A DNA stretch of 64,000 nt from Buddleja alternifolia (Eukaryota; Streptophyta; Magnoliopsida; Lamiales; Scrophulariaceae). Position 1 is the stretch's first letter. Each line of letters starts with the position of its first letter. Below, piece by piece: positions 11,190-23,757 of the stretch. Below the pieces are notes generated by a model. That model had not been told where the DNA came from and did no database searches. It saw only the letters and a program-made list of their open reading frames with translations. The DNA is taken from positions 39,120,423-39,184,422 of the forward strand of contig CM033394.1 in assembly GCA_019426215.1 (NCBI GenBank), in the 5' to 3' direction. Position numbers and translations under genes: made by a program.

Positions 11190-12570
11190 GGAAAATTGCA
11201 ATTTTCGTCAGGTAAATTAGGCTCATTTTGATTTTGGTCTCATCGCTTTTGGGTATATCACATTTAGTCCCATTTTTAAAAAATTCAAAGTTGGTTGCTG
11301 AAATTTTCGTTCAAATTTAAAATTTACGGATGAAGCATGTGTCATGCTGCTAGGGATGGCAACGGATCCGGGTCCAACCTGGATCCGTCCCAGAACCGTC
11401 TAGATGGTTCCAGTTCCCCCGGCACTAACTGGACCCGGAATAAACCCGGACCCAGTTTAACTTTTTTTTTTTTAATAACAAACTAATATTATGTAACTGT
11501 AAATAAAAAGAATGGAAGAGCACTATTCTATTGGTTTTATGAAGCCACAACCCTTGCCGATAAGAATTCATTAGTTCTACAACTAAACGGAGGTAAGATT
11601 GATTAAATATTAATATAAATCATGTAAATTTGTAAGCATTTTAAATCTATGGCTAAAATGAGGTAAGAGGAATGTGGTATACGGACCAACACTTAACTAA
11701 GTCGTCTGTCTCAAATCGACACCTATTTTTAGTAGAATTTGAACCAGGGCAATTAAGAAACAAATCGACTCGACCTACCTTCGTGGCCACACACTTAATT
11801 CTTGTTGCATTATCCTTACAATAATGCAAAGAAAAACAAACACAAGATCAACACATATCTTTAGACAATTCCCTGACAATTCTCTATCTATTTTACATAA
11901 TTAAAATTCCTAGATCACAATTGACAACATAAACAAGATTAAAAAGCACTTAATCAAGAAGTTTCCATCACAAATCTGGAATCGCTTATCAATTCCATAT
12001 ATATATATATTTATAAAGTCTGAAACATTTATTACAATTATACTACAATATTGTACAATCACGAACACTAATCCAAATTAAGGCCTCGCGAAATCTTTCA
12101 TCTTTACGTAGATTCTAACTCTAACAACACAAAATTGCGTTCAATCATGTCATTTTGAAGATATATACAGGGATTATCAATATAAGGTGTAATAACTAAT
12201 TACGGTTCACATTCTATGATATATAGTCTTGGATTATATATATATATATATATAAAATACACTACATATAATAATACTTATTTGTCGATGTCTTTTATTT
12301 GTCGATGTCATATGCCAAACAAACTGTTAACTGAAATTGATCATCAAAAAATAAAACTGTTTACTGAAATTATAGTAGTCCCATATTGATATTTGTTGAT
12401 TTCACCGCTATCTCAATCCCTCCTCAATGTTTAGAAACAAGCGTTGATCATCTGATATATTTGCAACATCACATATTCTAATATTTTATTGTTATATATT
12501 TAATATGTTGTGATGATTTTGTATGATGTACTCACGCAGTACAATCTCACACTTTATGCGCGTGGAAAAG
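11190..12570. other. Repeat-derived spacer with single transposon ends
   Basis: The start (about 11188) reads GGGGAAAATTGCAATTTTCG, like a Mutator-type terminus, but no partner end is seen. At 11351 TAGGGATGGCAACGG resembles a hAT terminus, followed by subterminal CCGGGTCC-type motifs. Its only inverted match in the window is at about 23757, without matching 8-bp flanks. The part at about 12175-12500 looks like a diverged copy of about 10830-11090. No gene seen. Confidence 0.5.
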
Positions 12571-13202
12571 TGTTAGGGATGATAGGTCATCAAAGCACGA
12601 AGAAAAAAATCAAAACAAAGAAATATCAAAAAGTATAAAAAACAATGACACAAGGAGATTTACGTGGTTCGGCATAACTTGTCAATATCCACGGGCAAAC
12701 TCTGGACTACATCTTTTTCTCCTGAGTCTAACTAGAGAATCACACAAATTATAATGATACAAGTCCTATTTATAAATGAAAGACTTGATACACAAGGAAA
12801 GAAAAAACTGAAATAGGAAACATAATCCTATTCTTACATAATTAGGAAAACACTCCTAATACAAGTCATCTGCCAAATCACAAGTCAAAACCAATAAGGA
12901 AAGCAATCCTACGGAGTTTCAACCTAAAAAACTGCGTCTTTGACTGATTGCCGCGAACACCTCGGGGTTTGGCCAGAACGCCGCGGCGTTCGACTTGCCG
13001 CCACCGGAACATCGCGGCGTTCGTCCTTTCAATGCCGAGGCGTCGTCCCCTCTGCCGCCCACCGCCGCGGTGTTCTGGCCTGAACGCCGTGGCGTTAACT
13101 TGGTCTCCGCTTTTCCCTTTTTCTAGCTCCGTTTTGACTTCTCTCTTCGTTCCTCGACTTTCCTCGATTCCAACGTATCAATCGGTCTCCACAATCCCAA
13201 CA
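12571..13202 (-). repeat. 3' LTR of the non-coding LTR element
   Basis: 632 bp, TGTTAGGG...CCCAACA on the plus strand. It contains a GC-rich block (about 12950-13100) built on the palindrome AACGCCGCGGCGTT, which stands out against AT-rich surroundings. The 191-codon open frame over this block is a by-product of its composition. Confidence 0.85.
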
Positions 13203-14061
13203 ATCTCACACTTGGAGACTGATTTCAAAGGTTATCTCGGGTCACAAACATCTCTGCTCAATGCTCCCACTACACAAGCTATGTCACATCCCTCTGCCAA
13301 TACCTTTGGCTTTTCAATGGTAACTCGGATCCCCTACATATCTGCTTATTGCTCCCACTACACAAGCTATGTTCGATCCATCCGCCAACAATCCGCCTCG
13401 GCTCTGCGAATCTGCCTACCCGGCTTCACATCCTGCCATCATGACTTCCGGCTCCACAGTCAACCCCTCCCGGCACAGTTTCCTGCCTTCATGGTTTCTC
13501 TCTACGTGGTCATGCCTCTATAGTACTACCATCTCGGCTCTCGACTTATCCATCTTCTGCCATCTCATCTCTAGCTATGTGGATTAGTTTTCTTGGCATC
13601 GTAACTCTGCTCTCTCGATCTCTGGCTAACACATTCTTTCGTCCTTTTGGCAACGCGAATCTACCTACTTGACCTCTGGCTTTACGAATCTGCCACCTAG
13701 TACTGCAATTGCTCCCACTGGTTTTGTGTTTACCCACCAGTCAACACAAATCTGCCTCTACTATTGTGGATCTACCTATCTTCTGGCACTACGATTTTTT
13801 TTCTTCAACGTTTTCTCATAAACGTTCAACACAATTACCTATTCCTTCCCTTTTTTTTTTGTGTTACCGATCTAACTGATCCACCCTCTTTTGTCATTTT
13901 CTTCGACTTCACCCCGACTTCAATTCGTTTTATCTGCAACTAAAAACTATTTCCACTTTTTTTTTCTTTCTTCAACTCCTACCATCATTCCCACTACAAA
14001 ATCTCACGCTAAAACCAAGCACTCTCCCAATACATCCAGATCTAACACAAAGATCTACAAA

Positions 14062-14079
14062 GCTATGGCTCTGATACCA
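14062..14079 (-). other. Primer-binding site of the non-coding LTR element
   Basis: The minus strand reads TGGTATCAGAGCCATAGC two bases inside the LTR, complementary to initiator-Met tRNA. Confidence 0.9.
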
Positions 14080-14081
14080 GT

Positions 14082-14691
14082 TGTTAGGAATAGTAGGTCA
14101 TCAGAGCATGAAGAAAAAAAATTAAAATAAGGAATATCAAGAAGTATAAAAAATAATGACACAAGGAGATTTAGATGGTTCGGCACTTGCCTACATCCAC
14201 AGGCAAACTCTAGACTATATCTTTTATTTCTGAGTCTAACTAGAGAATCACAATTACAATGATACAAGTCCTATTTATAAGTGAAAGACTTGATACACAA
14301 GGAAAGAAAAAACTGAAATAGGAAACATAATCCTATTCTTACATAATTAGGAAAACACTTCTAATACAAGTCATCTGCCAAATCACAAGTCAAAACCAAT
14401 AAGGAAACCAAACCTACGGAGTTTTAGCCTCAAAAAATGCGTCTTTGACTGATTGCCGCGAACACCTCAGGGTTTGGCCAGAACGCCGCGGCGTTCGACC
14501 TGTCGCCACCGGAACATCACGACATTCGTCCTTTTACCGCCACGGCGTCATCCCTTCTTCCGCCCACTGCCGCGGCAGCATTAACTTGGTCAACTCCGTT
14601 TTTCCCTTTTTCTGGCTCCGTTTTGACTTCTCTCTTGGCTCCTCACATTTTCTTGATTCCAACGTATCAATCGGTCTCCACAATCCTAACA
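14082..14691 (-). repeat. 5' LTR of the non-coding LTR element
   Basis: 610 bp, TGTTAGGA...TCCTAACA, clearly homologous to 12571-13202. Its GC-rich block is more degenerate: several CG dinucleotides of the other LTR are CA or TG here, as expected from methylation-linked decay. Confidence 0.85.
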
Positions 14692-15449
14692 ATCTCCCAC
14701 TTGGAGACTGATTCCAAGGTCTTTTTCAACGGTTATCTCGGGTCACAGATATCTCTACTCAATGCTCCCACTACACAAGCTATGTCACATCCCTCTGCCA
14801 ATACCTTTGGTTTTTCAATGGTAACTCGGATCCCCTATATATCTGCTTAATGCTCCCACTGCATAAGCTATGTTCGATCCATCCGCCAACAATCCCCCTC
14901 GGCTCTGCGAATCTGCATACCCGGCTTCACATCCTGCCATCATGACTTTCAGCTCCACAGTCAACCCCTCTCGGCACAGTTTTCTACCTTCATGGTTTCT
15001 CTCTACGTGGTCATGCCTCCACAGTACTACCAACTCGGCTCTCGGCTTATGCATTTTCTGCCATCTCGCCTCTAGCTATGTGGATTAGCTTTCTTGGCAT
15101 CGTAACTCTGCTCTCTCGATCTCTGGCTAACACATTCTTCCACCCTTTTGGCAACGCGAATCTGCCTACTTGACCTCTGGCTTTACGAATCCGCCACCTG
15201 GTCAAAGTTGTAGAATAAAAATGATTTCACCTAAAAGTTGACCGATGAAAATGGTTACTATAAGCCCCTCATACATTAAATAATAGTATAGATGTAAAAC
15301 TTATCTAAAGGGTAAAATTGCATTTTTCATTACATAATTGTGCCATGTACACTTTTGGTCCTGCATTTTCGGGTTGTCTCATATTTAGTCCCACAAGAAG
15401 TCCAAATCTTCACTTTGGAATCATAACCAACTTCCATAAAAAAAACTAA

Positions 15450-15867
15450 GCCCTTTTTTGTTTATGTTTTTAAATTCCATTTTCTATATCATAAATCACA
15501 AAATCCTAAAAAACCACGCTACAAACCATTTTCATCCAAATTCACATTTTCTCAAATTTACTTTATGTTTTTGCTATATAACTACCTATCAATCACTACA
15601 TCCATTATTTAACACCATCATCAATCAATAATCAATTATTCAACCTAATATATTTTTCTTTCCCATTCATACTTTACAATTTTTTATTTATATTTAACGT
15701 ATCATACATCAACAAATCATTTTTTTGACATATTTTATAAATGTCAACGATTTTTAGAAACATAAACAAACACAACACACATCACATCATTTTTACACAA
15801 ATTTCTATAGTACGCATTCTCAAGAAATTTTTAGAATTTAACTCAAAAACATAAAAAAAACAAGGCC
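15450..15867. mobile_element. Tourist-like (PIF/Harbinger) MITE
   Basis: Flanked by TAA at 15447-15449 and 15868-15870, the 3-bp TSD typical of Tourist elements. The ends are inverted repeats: GCCCTTTTTTGTTTATG on the left, and GGCCTTGTTTTTTTTATG read inward from the right. 418 bp, no coding. Confidence 0.78.
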
Positions 15868-16785
15868 TAATGGATCCACGCACGTGATTCGTGCGTGGCC
15901 GTTAGTTAGAACAGAAAGAAAAAAAAAAGGAAAGCAAATAATATGTTCATCTTCTTCTCTGGGCCAGTCAATGGGTCGTAGGCTTGTCAACTAGCGGGTA
16001 ATACTCAGAGTCAGACCCAGACCCTGAAAAACTCATATACTCACCATGTCACCCAACCCGAACCCAGTCTTAAACCCAACGGCTCCGAGAATCGGCTCTT
16101 TCCCTCATACCCGAATTTTTTTGATCGGGTCTGGGTCGGGTAAGACTTTTTCATGGCTTTTTTTCTGCAGACTTATGTATAGAATTCTCAGAAAATGAAC
16201 AAAATTAAACATAAACATCGTTTGTAGCTGATGCGTTCTTTTTGTGATGCAACAAGTCTAAATTTTAGCACTCCTTATATGTTCAGCATCAAAACTAGTC
16301 TCATCATATAAGATTTTTATCATCAAATGAACTATAAGCAACAAAATACATAAATTAAATCTCTGCATAAATTGACTAACAAATAAATTTATTCACAACA
16401 GCAGTTTAAAACCTAACAAAAGTACGCTCTAGACATTTTTTAATAAACAATATTAACCAAATGAATCTTCAGATAAATGTCCAAAGAACAAAATGCAACA
16501 ACTAAAAAGCATCTCCATAATACTATGAAAGCAATATTATTTAAAGTGTTCGAGCTATGTGCTTATAAAAGGGGTATGAATTTATAAGAGAAAACAATGA
16601 TTATTATTTCCTTGTATTTATCAGTAGTGTTTCCACATCATAGCCTTTATATACTATTTACTTGAGATCCAGCTGATTGAGTACCACTAGCAACTGAAAG
16701 ATTGTCAACTACAATGACAAAAAAAAAAAAAAAACCATTCCAATTTAGAAATAATTACAAGAATAAAAAAATTGACTTACCTTTC

Positions 16786-18640
16786 TTTGGAACTAGTTTG
16801 ATCCAATCATCAACTACTACAATTGCTTCAACTGCATTTGGATGCAAAGAAGCATGTGACTCGTCAAAGACATGACCACCAACACTAAAAGTGGCCTCAG
16901 ATGCAACTATAGTAGCTCGGACAGCTAAACCATCATGTGCTAAACTCTATCAAGATGGATAATATAGGATTGCTTGTTTTTCACAAGATACTAAAATTCT
17001 CAGTCTTAGGAAATCTTGCCTTATCTAAGTAGCTCTTTAACTTCAATTTATGATTGGCTAAACCTCATGACTCATCAAACCAAATCATCATAGTCATGTA
17101 ACTTAGCGCAAGCCTCAATAACGAAGCTACTTGCAACAGTCGTGTCACCCATTGAAGAAACGTGACTACCTCCGTAGATGAAGAACAAGTCCTTCAAACT
17201 ATCATGAACCCTTGTGATATATCGATCGACACTCGAACTATAAACCCTAGTACATAGGTACTCCACAAAACTCATTTTGTACCAAGTATCAAATACCACG
17301 CAATAGCTAAGACCAAACAACAGTTGTCCAAATATTTCTCAAAATTGTCTTTCATCGAACCAACCATGTTCCTAATGAAAATCATGCTCACTATGTCCCT
17401 AGTCAATTATCTTCAAATGAATCTTACATGTATCAGGGAAAAACACATTCGAAGTGGAGTACTTGAGATAGCTAAAATTGCTAGTGGCTTCGTAAAACAT
17501 ATGTAAACACCCATGTATAACTATAGCCACCTCACGTTTTGACCCAGATGAATTAAACATATATTGTTTGGCTATCCTTTTAAGACGATAAAAGACTTTT
17601 TTAGAGGCAAATTTGTCTCAAGTGACTCATATGTCGAGTTCCATCTATTAGGCCCATCCACTACCACTTGCCTCTGATCTAATGCAGTGCCAAACTTTTG
17701 AGCCGCTAAAGGAGATTTTTTCAGATATCCAGCAGTTTCACGAATCTTTTCAATAAGTTCCCTAATCTGACTAAACTCATCTTACACAAACAAATTCAAT
17801 ATATATGCACTACACCTCACATGCAATAAATCACTAAATCACCATTTAAATCAATTAAATCACTAGGAAAAAAAATGATATTTTAACTTTTTAATTTTGG
17901 AATCATTGGCTGAAACGTTGTCAACAACTACTAAAACACACATTCTTATCCACATTCCAATCCAAAATAGCTTCTCACATAAAAGTAAATAACAATGCAG
18001 ATATAATAACTTTTTAAAAGCTATAATTGTTTTTTGAAACTTCCAATTGTCATTAATAAATTGGACAGTTAGACAACAATATGGAATATGTAAATGTTCA
18101 AAAGTTCAAATGTCAATGGTTAAAGTTAATCTAAATAAAACCTCACCTAGCAATCTTTACATTTTGATCTTTTCTTGTTTATATACACTAAGCACATCAG
18201 CTCGTATTTTGTTTCTACAGAGAAGCTCAAAATTAGGTTCAATCCTTTCAGGATGGTCTCAAAAAATTCATACTAGCCTATACTGAATGCAAACTTACGT
18301 TTAGTGCAAGAAATTGGCAATTCTTTCCTACTTTTCAATTGATCAAACATAAAATCTGGCATGGGACCTTGACCTTATTTATTGTTTTCAAGATCCAATT
18401 TATTAGGACAAGCATTTTTCAGATGCTTTTTTAGGTGAGTAGTACTAGTCCCACTCAAAGAATTACCAGACATAAGCTTACCACAGTGGATATATTTAGC
18501 ATGCATAACATTATGTGCCCATCTTACCTTTGTAAAATGACCCCAAACAAATGAAATCTTTCTTTTTGTACTTCGAGGTTGATTACTTACCTCCTCATTG
18601 TCACCAACCCGACTAGGTTGACTCCATTTGGACGTCGACA
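16786..18640 (-). pseudogene. hAT transposase remnant A
   Basis: Read on the minus strand, three family hallmarks occur in order. A BED zinc finger lies at about 18580-18400 (FVWGHFTKV..., paired cysteines, THLKKHLKNACPNK). A core segment at about 17970-17880 resembles DWNVDK...VVDN.SANDS. The C-terminal dimerisation segment lies at about 16930-16790 (ASEATFSVGGHVFDE, SLHPNAVEAIVVVDDWIK). A middle piece at 17320-17075 (WYKMSFVEYLCTRVY, DSLKDLFFIY) fits the segment before dimerisation. Many stops and shifts separate them, so it cannot make transposase. hAT transposases bind termini through the BED finger and dimerise through the C-terminus. Confidence 0.85.
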
Positions 18641-19171
18641 TAACAACACCTATAAAAGAAATCACCAATGGAATTTGATTAAAAGTTTCTCAAAACAGAA
18701 AGAGAGTGGACGATTCGAGGATTACGGGATAAACAATGAGAGTGTAATTCCATATTATAAAGAAGATAGTATAGGCAAATAATGACAATCAATACAATTT
18801 TTCAAATTGGAAAAATTAGTAAGGTGAAATCGAATCATGTATTAGAAGTTCTCTTTCGTGAACCAAGTTGTAAAATATTCTATCTTTCATCATACTATTG
18901 TTTCTCAAATTCCAAATGAGAACAATTAGGCGATTTGAGAATATTAAATCTGATTGAATTCTATATATATTCAAATCTTTGCCAAATTAATTTTGGAAAA
19001 TATCAAAATTAATCGAGATATATGAGCATACATTTGAAATCAATATATCCGAGAAATTGTTCGAGAATGAAGTAAAGAAATAAAAAAGTGGAATATCGGT
19101 TCTTAATTGCAATTTTTCTAATTATTTGATTTTATACCTTCTACCACATCATGATCAGCTAAAATTTTAGA

Positions 19172-19173
<2 letters not shown>

Positions 19174-19219
<46 letters not shown>
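19174..19219. repeat. (TAA)n microsatellite
   Basis: About 15 tandem TAA units. Confidence 0.95.
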
Positions 19220-19220
<1 letters not shown>

Positions 19221-19751
19221 GAAAGCATGTCATAATTACCAAGAAAAATGGGGTTTAACCGAAAAGTACTGAATGTCGACGGTGAAGGAGAAAGTCAACA
19301 ACGCGAAGGCGGAGGTGGTAAGCGGACTCAGAATTTTTGAAAGAGATATATCAAATTTGAGAATATTTACGTAAGGAGAAGGCAGGGGTGCTTTCTATTA
19401 CCCCATGCTGGGTGACGGCGGCTAGGTAAAGGACGATGGTAAGGGTGGCAAACGAAGTTAATGGAGGGAGAATGGATGAGGGTTTTTATTTTCTTCTGTT
19501 AGAAACATTTTGTTTAAGAGAAAATAGAGCATGAATGGGTTTTTTTTACGAGTAAAGAGTTTTTTCTTGGTATGGTTAGGTCTTGTTCAGATAAAACATG
19601 ATCCGGACCTAAAATCTTTAACATCATCAGGTTCAGGTCTGGTCGGGGTCTCAGACCCTGATGGTTGGGCCTGGGCCGAGTATAAGAAGTATTAATTGGA
19701 CCTGGGTCCGAGTGTTAACCACCCATTGATATGTCACTTTTGAATCCGATC

Positions 19752-21060
19752 AACCTAGCCGTTTTGGTGGCAATGAGGAGGTAACTAATCAACCTCAAAG
19801 TACAAAAAGAAAGATTTCAAATGTTTGGAGTCACTTTAAGAAGGTAAGAAGGGCAAATAACGTGATGCATGCTAAGTGTATCCACTATGGTAAGCTTATG
19901 TCCGGTTATTCTTCGAGTGAGACTGCTCACCTAAAAAAGCATCTAGAAAATGTTTGTCCTAATAAACGAGATCTGGAAAACTATATATTATGTGGAAGTC
20001 TTGTGCATAAGTCTATGTTTGATCAATTAAAAAAAATAGGAAATAATTAGCAATTGCTTGAACTAAATATAAGTTTGCCTTCAATATAGGGGAATTTAAT
20101 TTTTTGACATATTTCTAAAAGGATTGAACCTAATTTTGAGTTTCTCTTAGAAATACAATACGGATCGATGTGATTAGTTTATATAAAGAAGAAAAAGTCA
20201 AAATGTATAGATTGTTGGGTGTCTTTAACTACTGACATTTAGACTTCTAAGCATTCACATATTCCATATTATTTCATATTATTGATGATGATATAGAGCT
20301 TCAAAAAAGAATTATAGCTTTTTCAAAGATACCATATCCGCGAGAAGCTATTTTGGATTGGAATGTGGATAAGATGGTATTTTCAGTAGTTGTTGACAAT
20401 GCTTCAGCCAATGATTCCATGATTAAAAAGCCACAACGTTGGCTTATTTCGAGTGATTTAATCTATTTAAATGGTGATTTATTGCATGTAAGGTGCAGTG
20501 CACATATATTGAATTTGGTTGTGCAAGATTGGTTGAGTCAGATTAGGGGACTTATTAAAAGATTCGTGAAGCTATTAGATATCTAAAAAACCTGCTTCAA
20601 GTTTGACACTACATTAGATCAGTGTAACTTGAAGGATAAGAGGTAAGTGTCAATGGATGTGCCTAATCGGTGTGACTCGACATATGAGTTACTTGAGAAA
20701 GTCTTGCCTCTAACAGAAAACTTTGTCATCTTAAAAGAATAGACAAACAATATTTGTCCAATCTAGCTGAGTCAAAATGGTAGGTGGCTACAGTTATACA
20801 TGGGTGTTTACATGTTTTTTACGAAGCCACTAGCAATTTTAGAGGTAGCAAGTACCCTATTTTGAATGTGTTTTTCCCTGATATATGTATATTCATTTGA
20901 AGTTAATTGATTGGGACATAGTGAGCATGATTTCATTAGGAGCATGGTTGGTCCTATAAAGGACAAGTTTGATAAGTATTGGGATAAGTGTTGTTTGAAC
21001 TCAAAGTCGTAAGCTACCTTTTTTGATGCAACAATCTTTCGTCTGAACTCTCAAGTGTCC
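19752..21060 (+). pseudogene. hAT transposase remnant B
   Basis: Same family as remnant A but on the plus strand. It holds a BED finger at about 19800-19980 (HAKCIHYGKLMSG, TAHLKKHLENVCPNK) and a core at 20353-20586 (DWNVDKMVFSVVVDNASANDSM, LLHVRCSAHILNLVVQ). A following segment at 20600-20990 matches the reverse complement of about 17300-17700. Stops and frameshifts are frequent, and no C-terminal dimerisation segment follows. Its 5' end abuts the right end of element A. Confidence 0.82.
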
Positions 21061-23530
21061 AGGTGTGCATTAATTTCATTCATGGGGATTGTTGGAAATC
21101 GCATGTAGAAAAATGTGTTGGACACACTTTTGTCAACAAATTCAAACAATGCAAAGTATCATTGATACAAAATATTATTGGATAATATAGATGATGTTAG
21201 CATTTCGATTTTGTTGAATTCGATTTCGGATGAATGAGAAATTAAATGTTAAAAGTGAGTTGTTTGAATATGAATTTTGATCCAAAGGTGGGATTAGGGG
21301 TGCATTGGAATATCCAATTCGGACGATCGTTGGCAGTGATCATGCTGGTTGTAATCCGGTAATTTGCGTCCACAGTTTTTGGTGTAACAATCAGCAGTTA
21401 CATTAGTGTAATGTGTAGCGGTTACAGGAGACCAAACTTTTGAATTTATGGGCTCATAAATTTTCAATTTATTTTTGTGACCCCTTATTTTGGCACATAT
21501 ATAACCCTCTCCTCCCCTCCCCAATTCTCATTTCACCATATCAAAATTATTTTATTCTTTCTTTTTTCTATCTAGCAATTTTCATATTCCGAAAATATCA
21601 AAATTGTTATTCTTTTCGAGAGTTCTGAATTAGTTTGTTTGCTGACTCCGAGATATGAAATGGTTCTATCTCAAATTAAAGTGAGAATCGTTGTATCTTG
21701 GGACACAATTACCTAACACCCTTAACCATCACAAAGTGAGAATCGTTTGTATCTTGAGACACAAATTGCCTAACACCCGTAACCACCTAGGGGGGTTAAT
21801 ATTGTGTTAAAAATAAATGGTTGACCCTTGCCATTCAAAGTTTGCATTCCATTTTTTCAATAACAATATAAGTAAATAGTTTTTTTATAATTACTTTCAA
21901 TAAACAGTTATTTTGGTAATTAACTAAAGTCGATAGATTGCCAGATTTGCTTTTTTTGTTCCACCACAAGACAGTCAAATCATTGCAAAATATAAATTTT
22001 AATTTGTAAGATGTCAAAAGATAATGTTGAAGTTGTCAACAATCATATGTATTAAATATCAATAAATTTTTGTTTTGTTACAATAACATTTTTTGTACTT
22101 TTAATAGTGACCATCTTTATATGTAAATTGTTACTTAGCTTGTTGACATATTATGAGGGTTGATATAGTCACAACTCACAACCACAAGAAAGATATGATG
22201 CAAGTGGGTAGTATCTCTTAATAATGTTGAATAATCTTGCTTAATGATTGTCTTTGACATTTGAAACAGTGATGAAGGGCACTGACGTATAATAAATTCA
22301 ATATTATACATGTACCTTTTCTTATAAATGGCACCCAAACATTGATAATTAATACTGGAGAATATATTTTTCTTTGATCTCGATGATATTGTTAGTACAA
22401 TTGCTTGATGACATAAACAATAATATAATTAAACAATATATTCAATAATTGAATCTTGTAGTTGAACAGAAATAAGGATAACCTAAAATGATGGGTCAAA
22501 GATATATGAAGATTAAATGTCGAGATCAAATGTCTTTGTTCGTTTTTATTGTCATTTATGCTTAGCCAGTTGGCCTTTGAGAAAGTATTGATTGATCACC
22601 ATTTCTAAATTGGACCATGTTGATTATGAAGGCTTTACACATCTAAATCTATATGTTTATTAAATATAGAGAAATTAGTCAAAACTAAATCCATATTTAC
22701 TAATCTTTGCATTTTAAATTATGAATTCAGAATCTTAATTATTTTTGGTTCATAAATTTCTTTGTTAGTAAAAAGTCATACAATGCCCGTATTATATATA
22801 TATATACACACACATGCACAGATTCTTGTGAAATATTTTTGTTTTTGTTATGCATTCTGAACTTAAAAAATACGTTCATACTTTTGAGTTGAAACATTTA
22901 ATGTACGCACTATATATGTCTATGCAACTGTGTGTGTGTATATATAAATTATCATAGTCACAACACTATTAATTCTTTATATTTAATAGAACAATACATT
23001 TTAATCTGATTCCTTTTTTTTTTATTTAATTTGATTTCGTGTATTATGCGACGTGGTCAGTTCGGAATATCATAACAATCAAGAGAGAAATAGGAAGTCC
23101 TTTAATTGCTTTCATTTCAGATATTCAAATAATGTGTTGTAAGGAAGAGGAAAAGTCAAATCAAAATTTATGACTTGGATTAAATTTACCAGTCTACTAT
23201 CAGTCTATCACTATGCTTATTTTTTCTTGTTCTTTTTCTTGTTTTCTTCGTCTCCATATATTTCCTGGGATACTATCTAAGTTTTAGAATTCACATTCAC
23301 CATATAATAATGAAAGGATGGTTACTTAAAAATAAATATATCATAGTCACAACACTATTAATTATTTATCTTTAGTCTTCCATCATATTTCTAGTAGTAA
23401 TTTGAATGATTTTCTCTTCTAATTAATCTATTAATTAAAATATACATATATACGTATAGAAAAAAAAGTAGTGAAAAAGAAGAAAAACTAACGAATACCG
23501 TTAGTCATGTAAAAAAAGAAAAAAGGCAAA
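21061..23530. other. Intergenic stretch, possible LTR relic at 21290-21790
   Basis: A TATA-like ACATATATAACCC (about 21496) is followed by a pyrimidine-rich leader, and then two adjacent copies of a roughly 54-bp unit (about 21678 and 21733, core GTGAGAATCGT...CCTAACACCC). This could be the U3/R part of an old LTR, but no ends are found. The rest is AT-rich, with TA/CA microsatellites near 22795-22815. Confidence 0.35.
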
Positions 23531-23534
23531 AATC

Positions 23535-23757
23535 TAGCCACCCCCCCCCCCAACAAAAAAAAAAGTTTTGCAGTTCCGGTTCCAAACTCGCAGGTACCCA
23601 TGAGTTTCACGGTTGAACAAAACATGTATCGCGGGTACCCGCGGGTCTCGCGGTTCCGGGTCCTTCATTATGCGGTGGGTCCGGTTCCGAGTCCCAAAAA
23701 TCTATCCGGTTCCGGATCCGCAAGACCGACCCGGAACCGGCCCGTTGCCATCCCTAG
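23535..23757. repeat. hAT-like terminal region, isolated
   Basis: Ends in CCGTTGCCATCCCTA, the exact inverse of the terminus at 11351. Inside it are repeated GGTTCCGG and GGGTCCGG subterminal motifs. No local partner or 8-bp duplication is visible. The short open frames here follow from the GC-rich repeats. Confidence 0.5.

Larger units (their letters stand above)
12571..15200 (-). mobile_element. Non-coding LTR element in a tandem LTR-internal-LTR-internal array
   Basis: LTRs at 12571-13202 and 14082-14691 flank an interior (13203-14081) with no retroelement protein. A second, truncated copy of that interior follows the second LTR (14692 to about 15200). An initiator-Met primer-binding site abuts the second LTR, which fixes minus orientation. 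A purine-rich tract CAAGTGTGAGAT abuts the first LTR. The right end is truncated, so no target duplication can be checked. It resembles a large TRIM or small LARD. Confidence 0.82.
15979..19736 (-). mobile_element. hAT element A (degenerate)
   Basis: The left end TAGGCTTGTCAACTAGCGGGT and the reversed right end TGACATATCAATGGGTGGT resemble hAT termini. Both are followed inward by repeated GGGTCTGGGTC-type subterminal motifs (about 16000-16145 and 19590-19705). Transposase remnants lie between them on the minus strand. No 8-bp target duplication was confirmed and the exact ends are approximate. Confidence 0.65.

Noticed and set aside
12948..13523. 191-codon open frame (MPRTPRGLARTPRR...)
   Set aside because: It spans the LTR end and interior of a non-coding LTR element. 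The Pro/Arg composition follows from the CG-rich palindromic block, and the sister copy does not keep the frame.
11351..23757. A single 12.4-kb hAT element joining the matching inverted ends
   Set aside because: The ends match, but the 8-bp flanks (CATGCTGC versus GAACTAAA) do not, and other elements between them give no support. Probably two separate remnants of one family.
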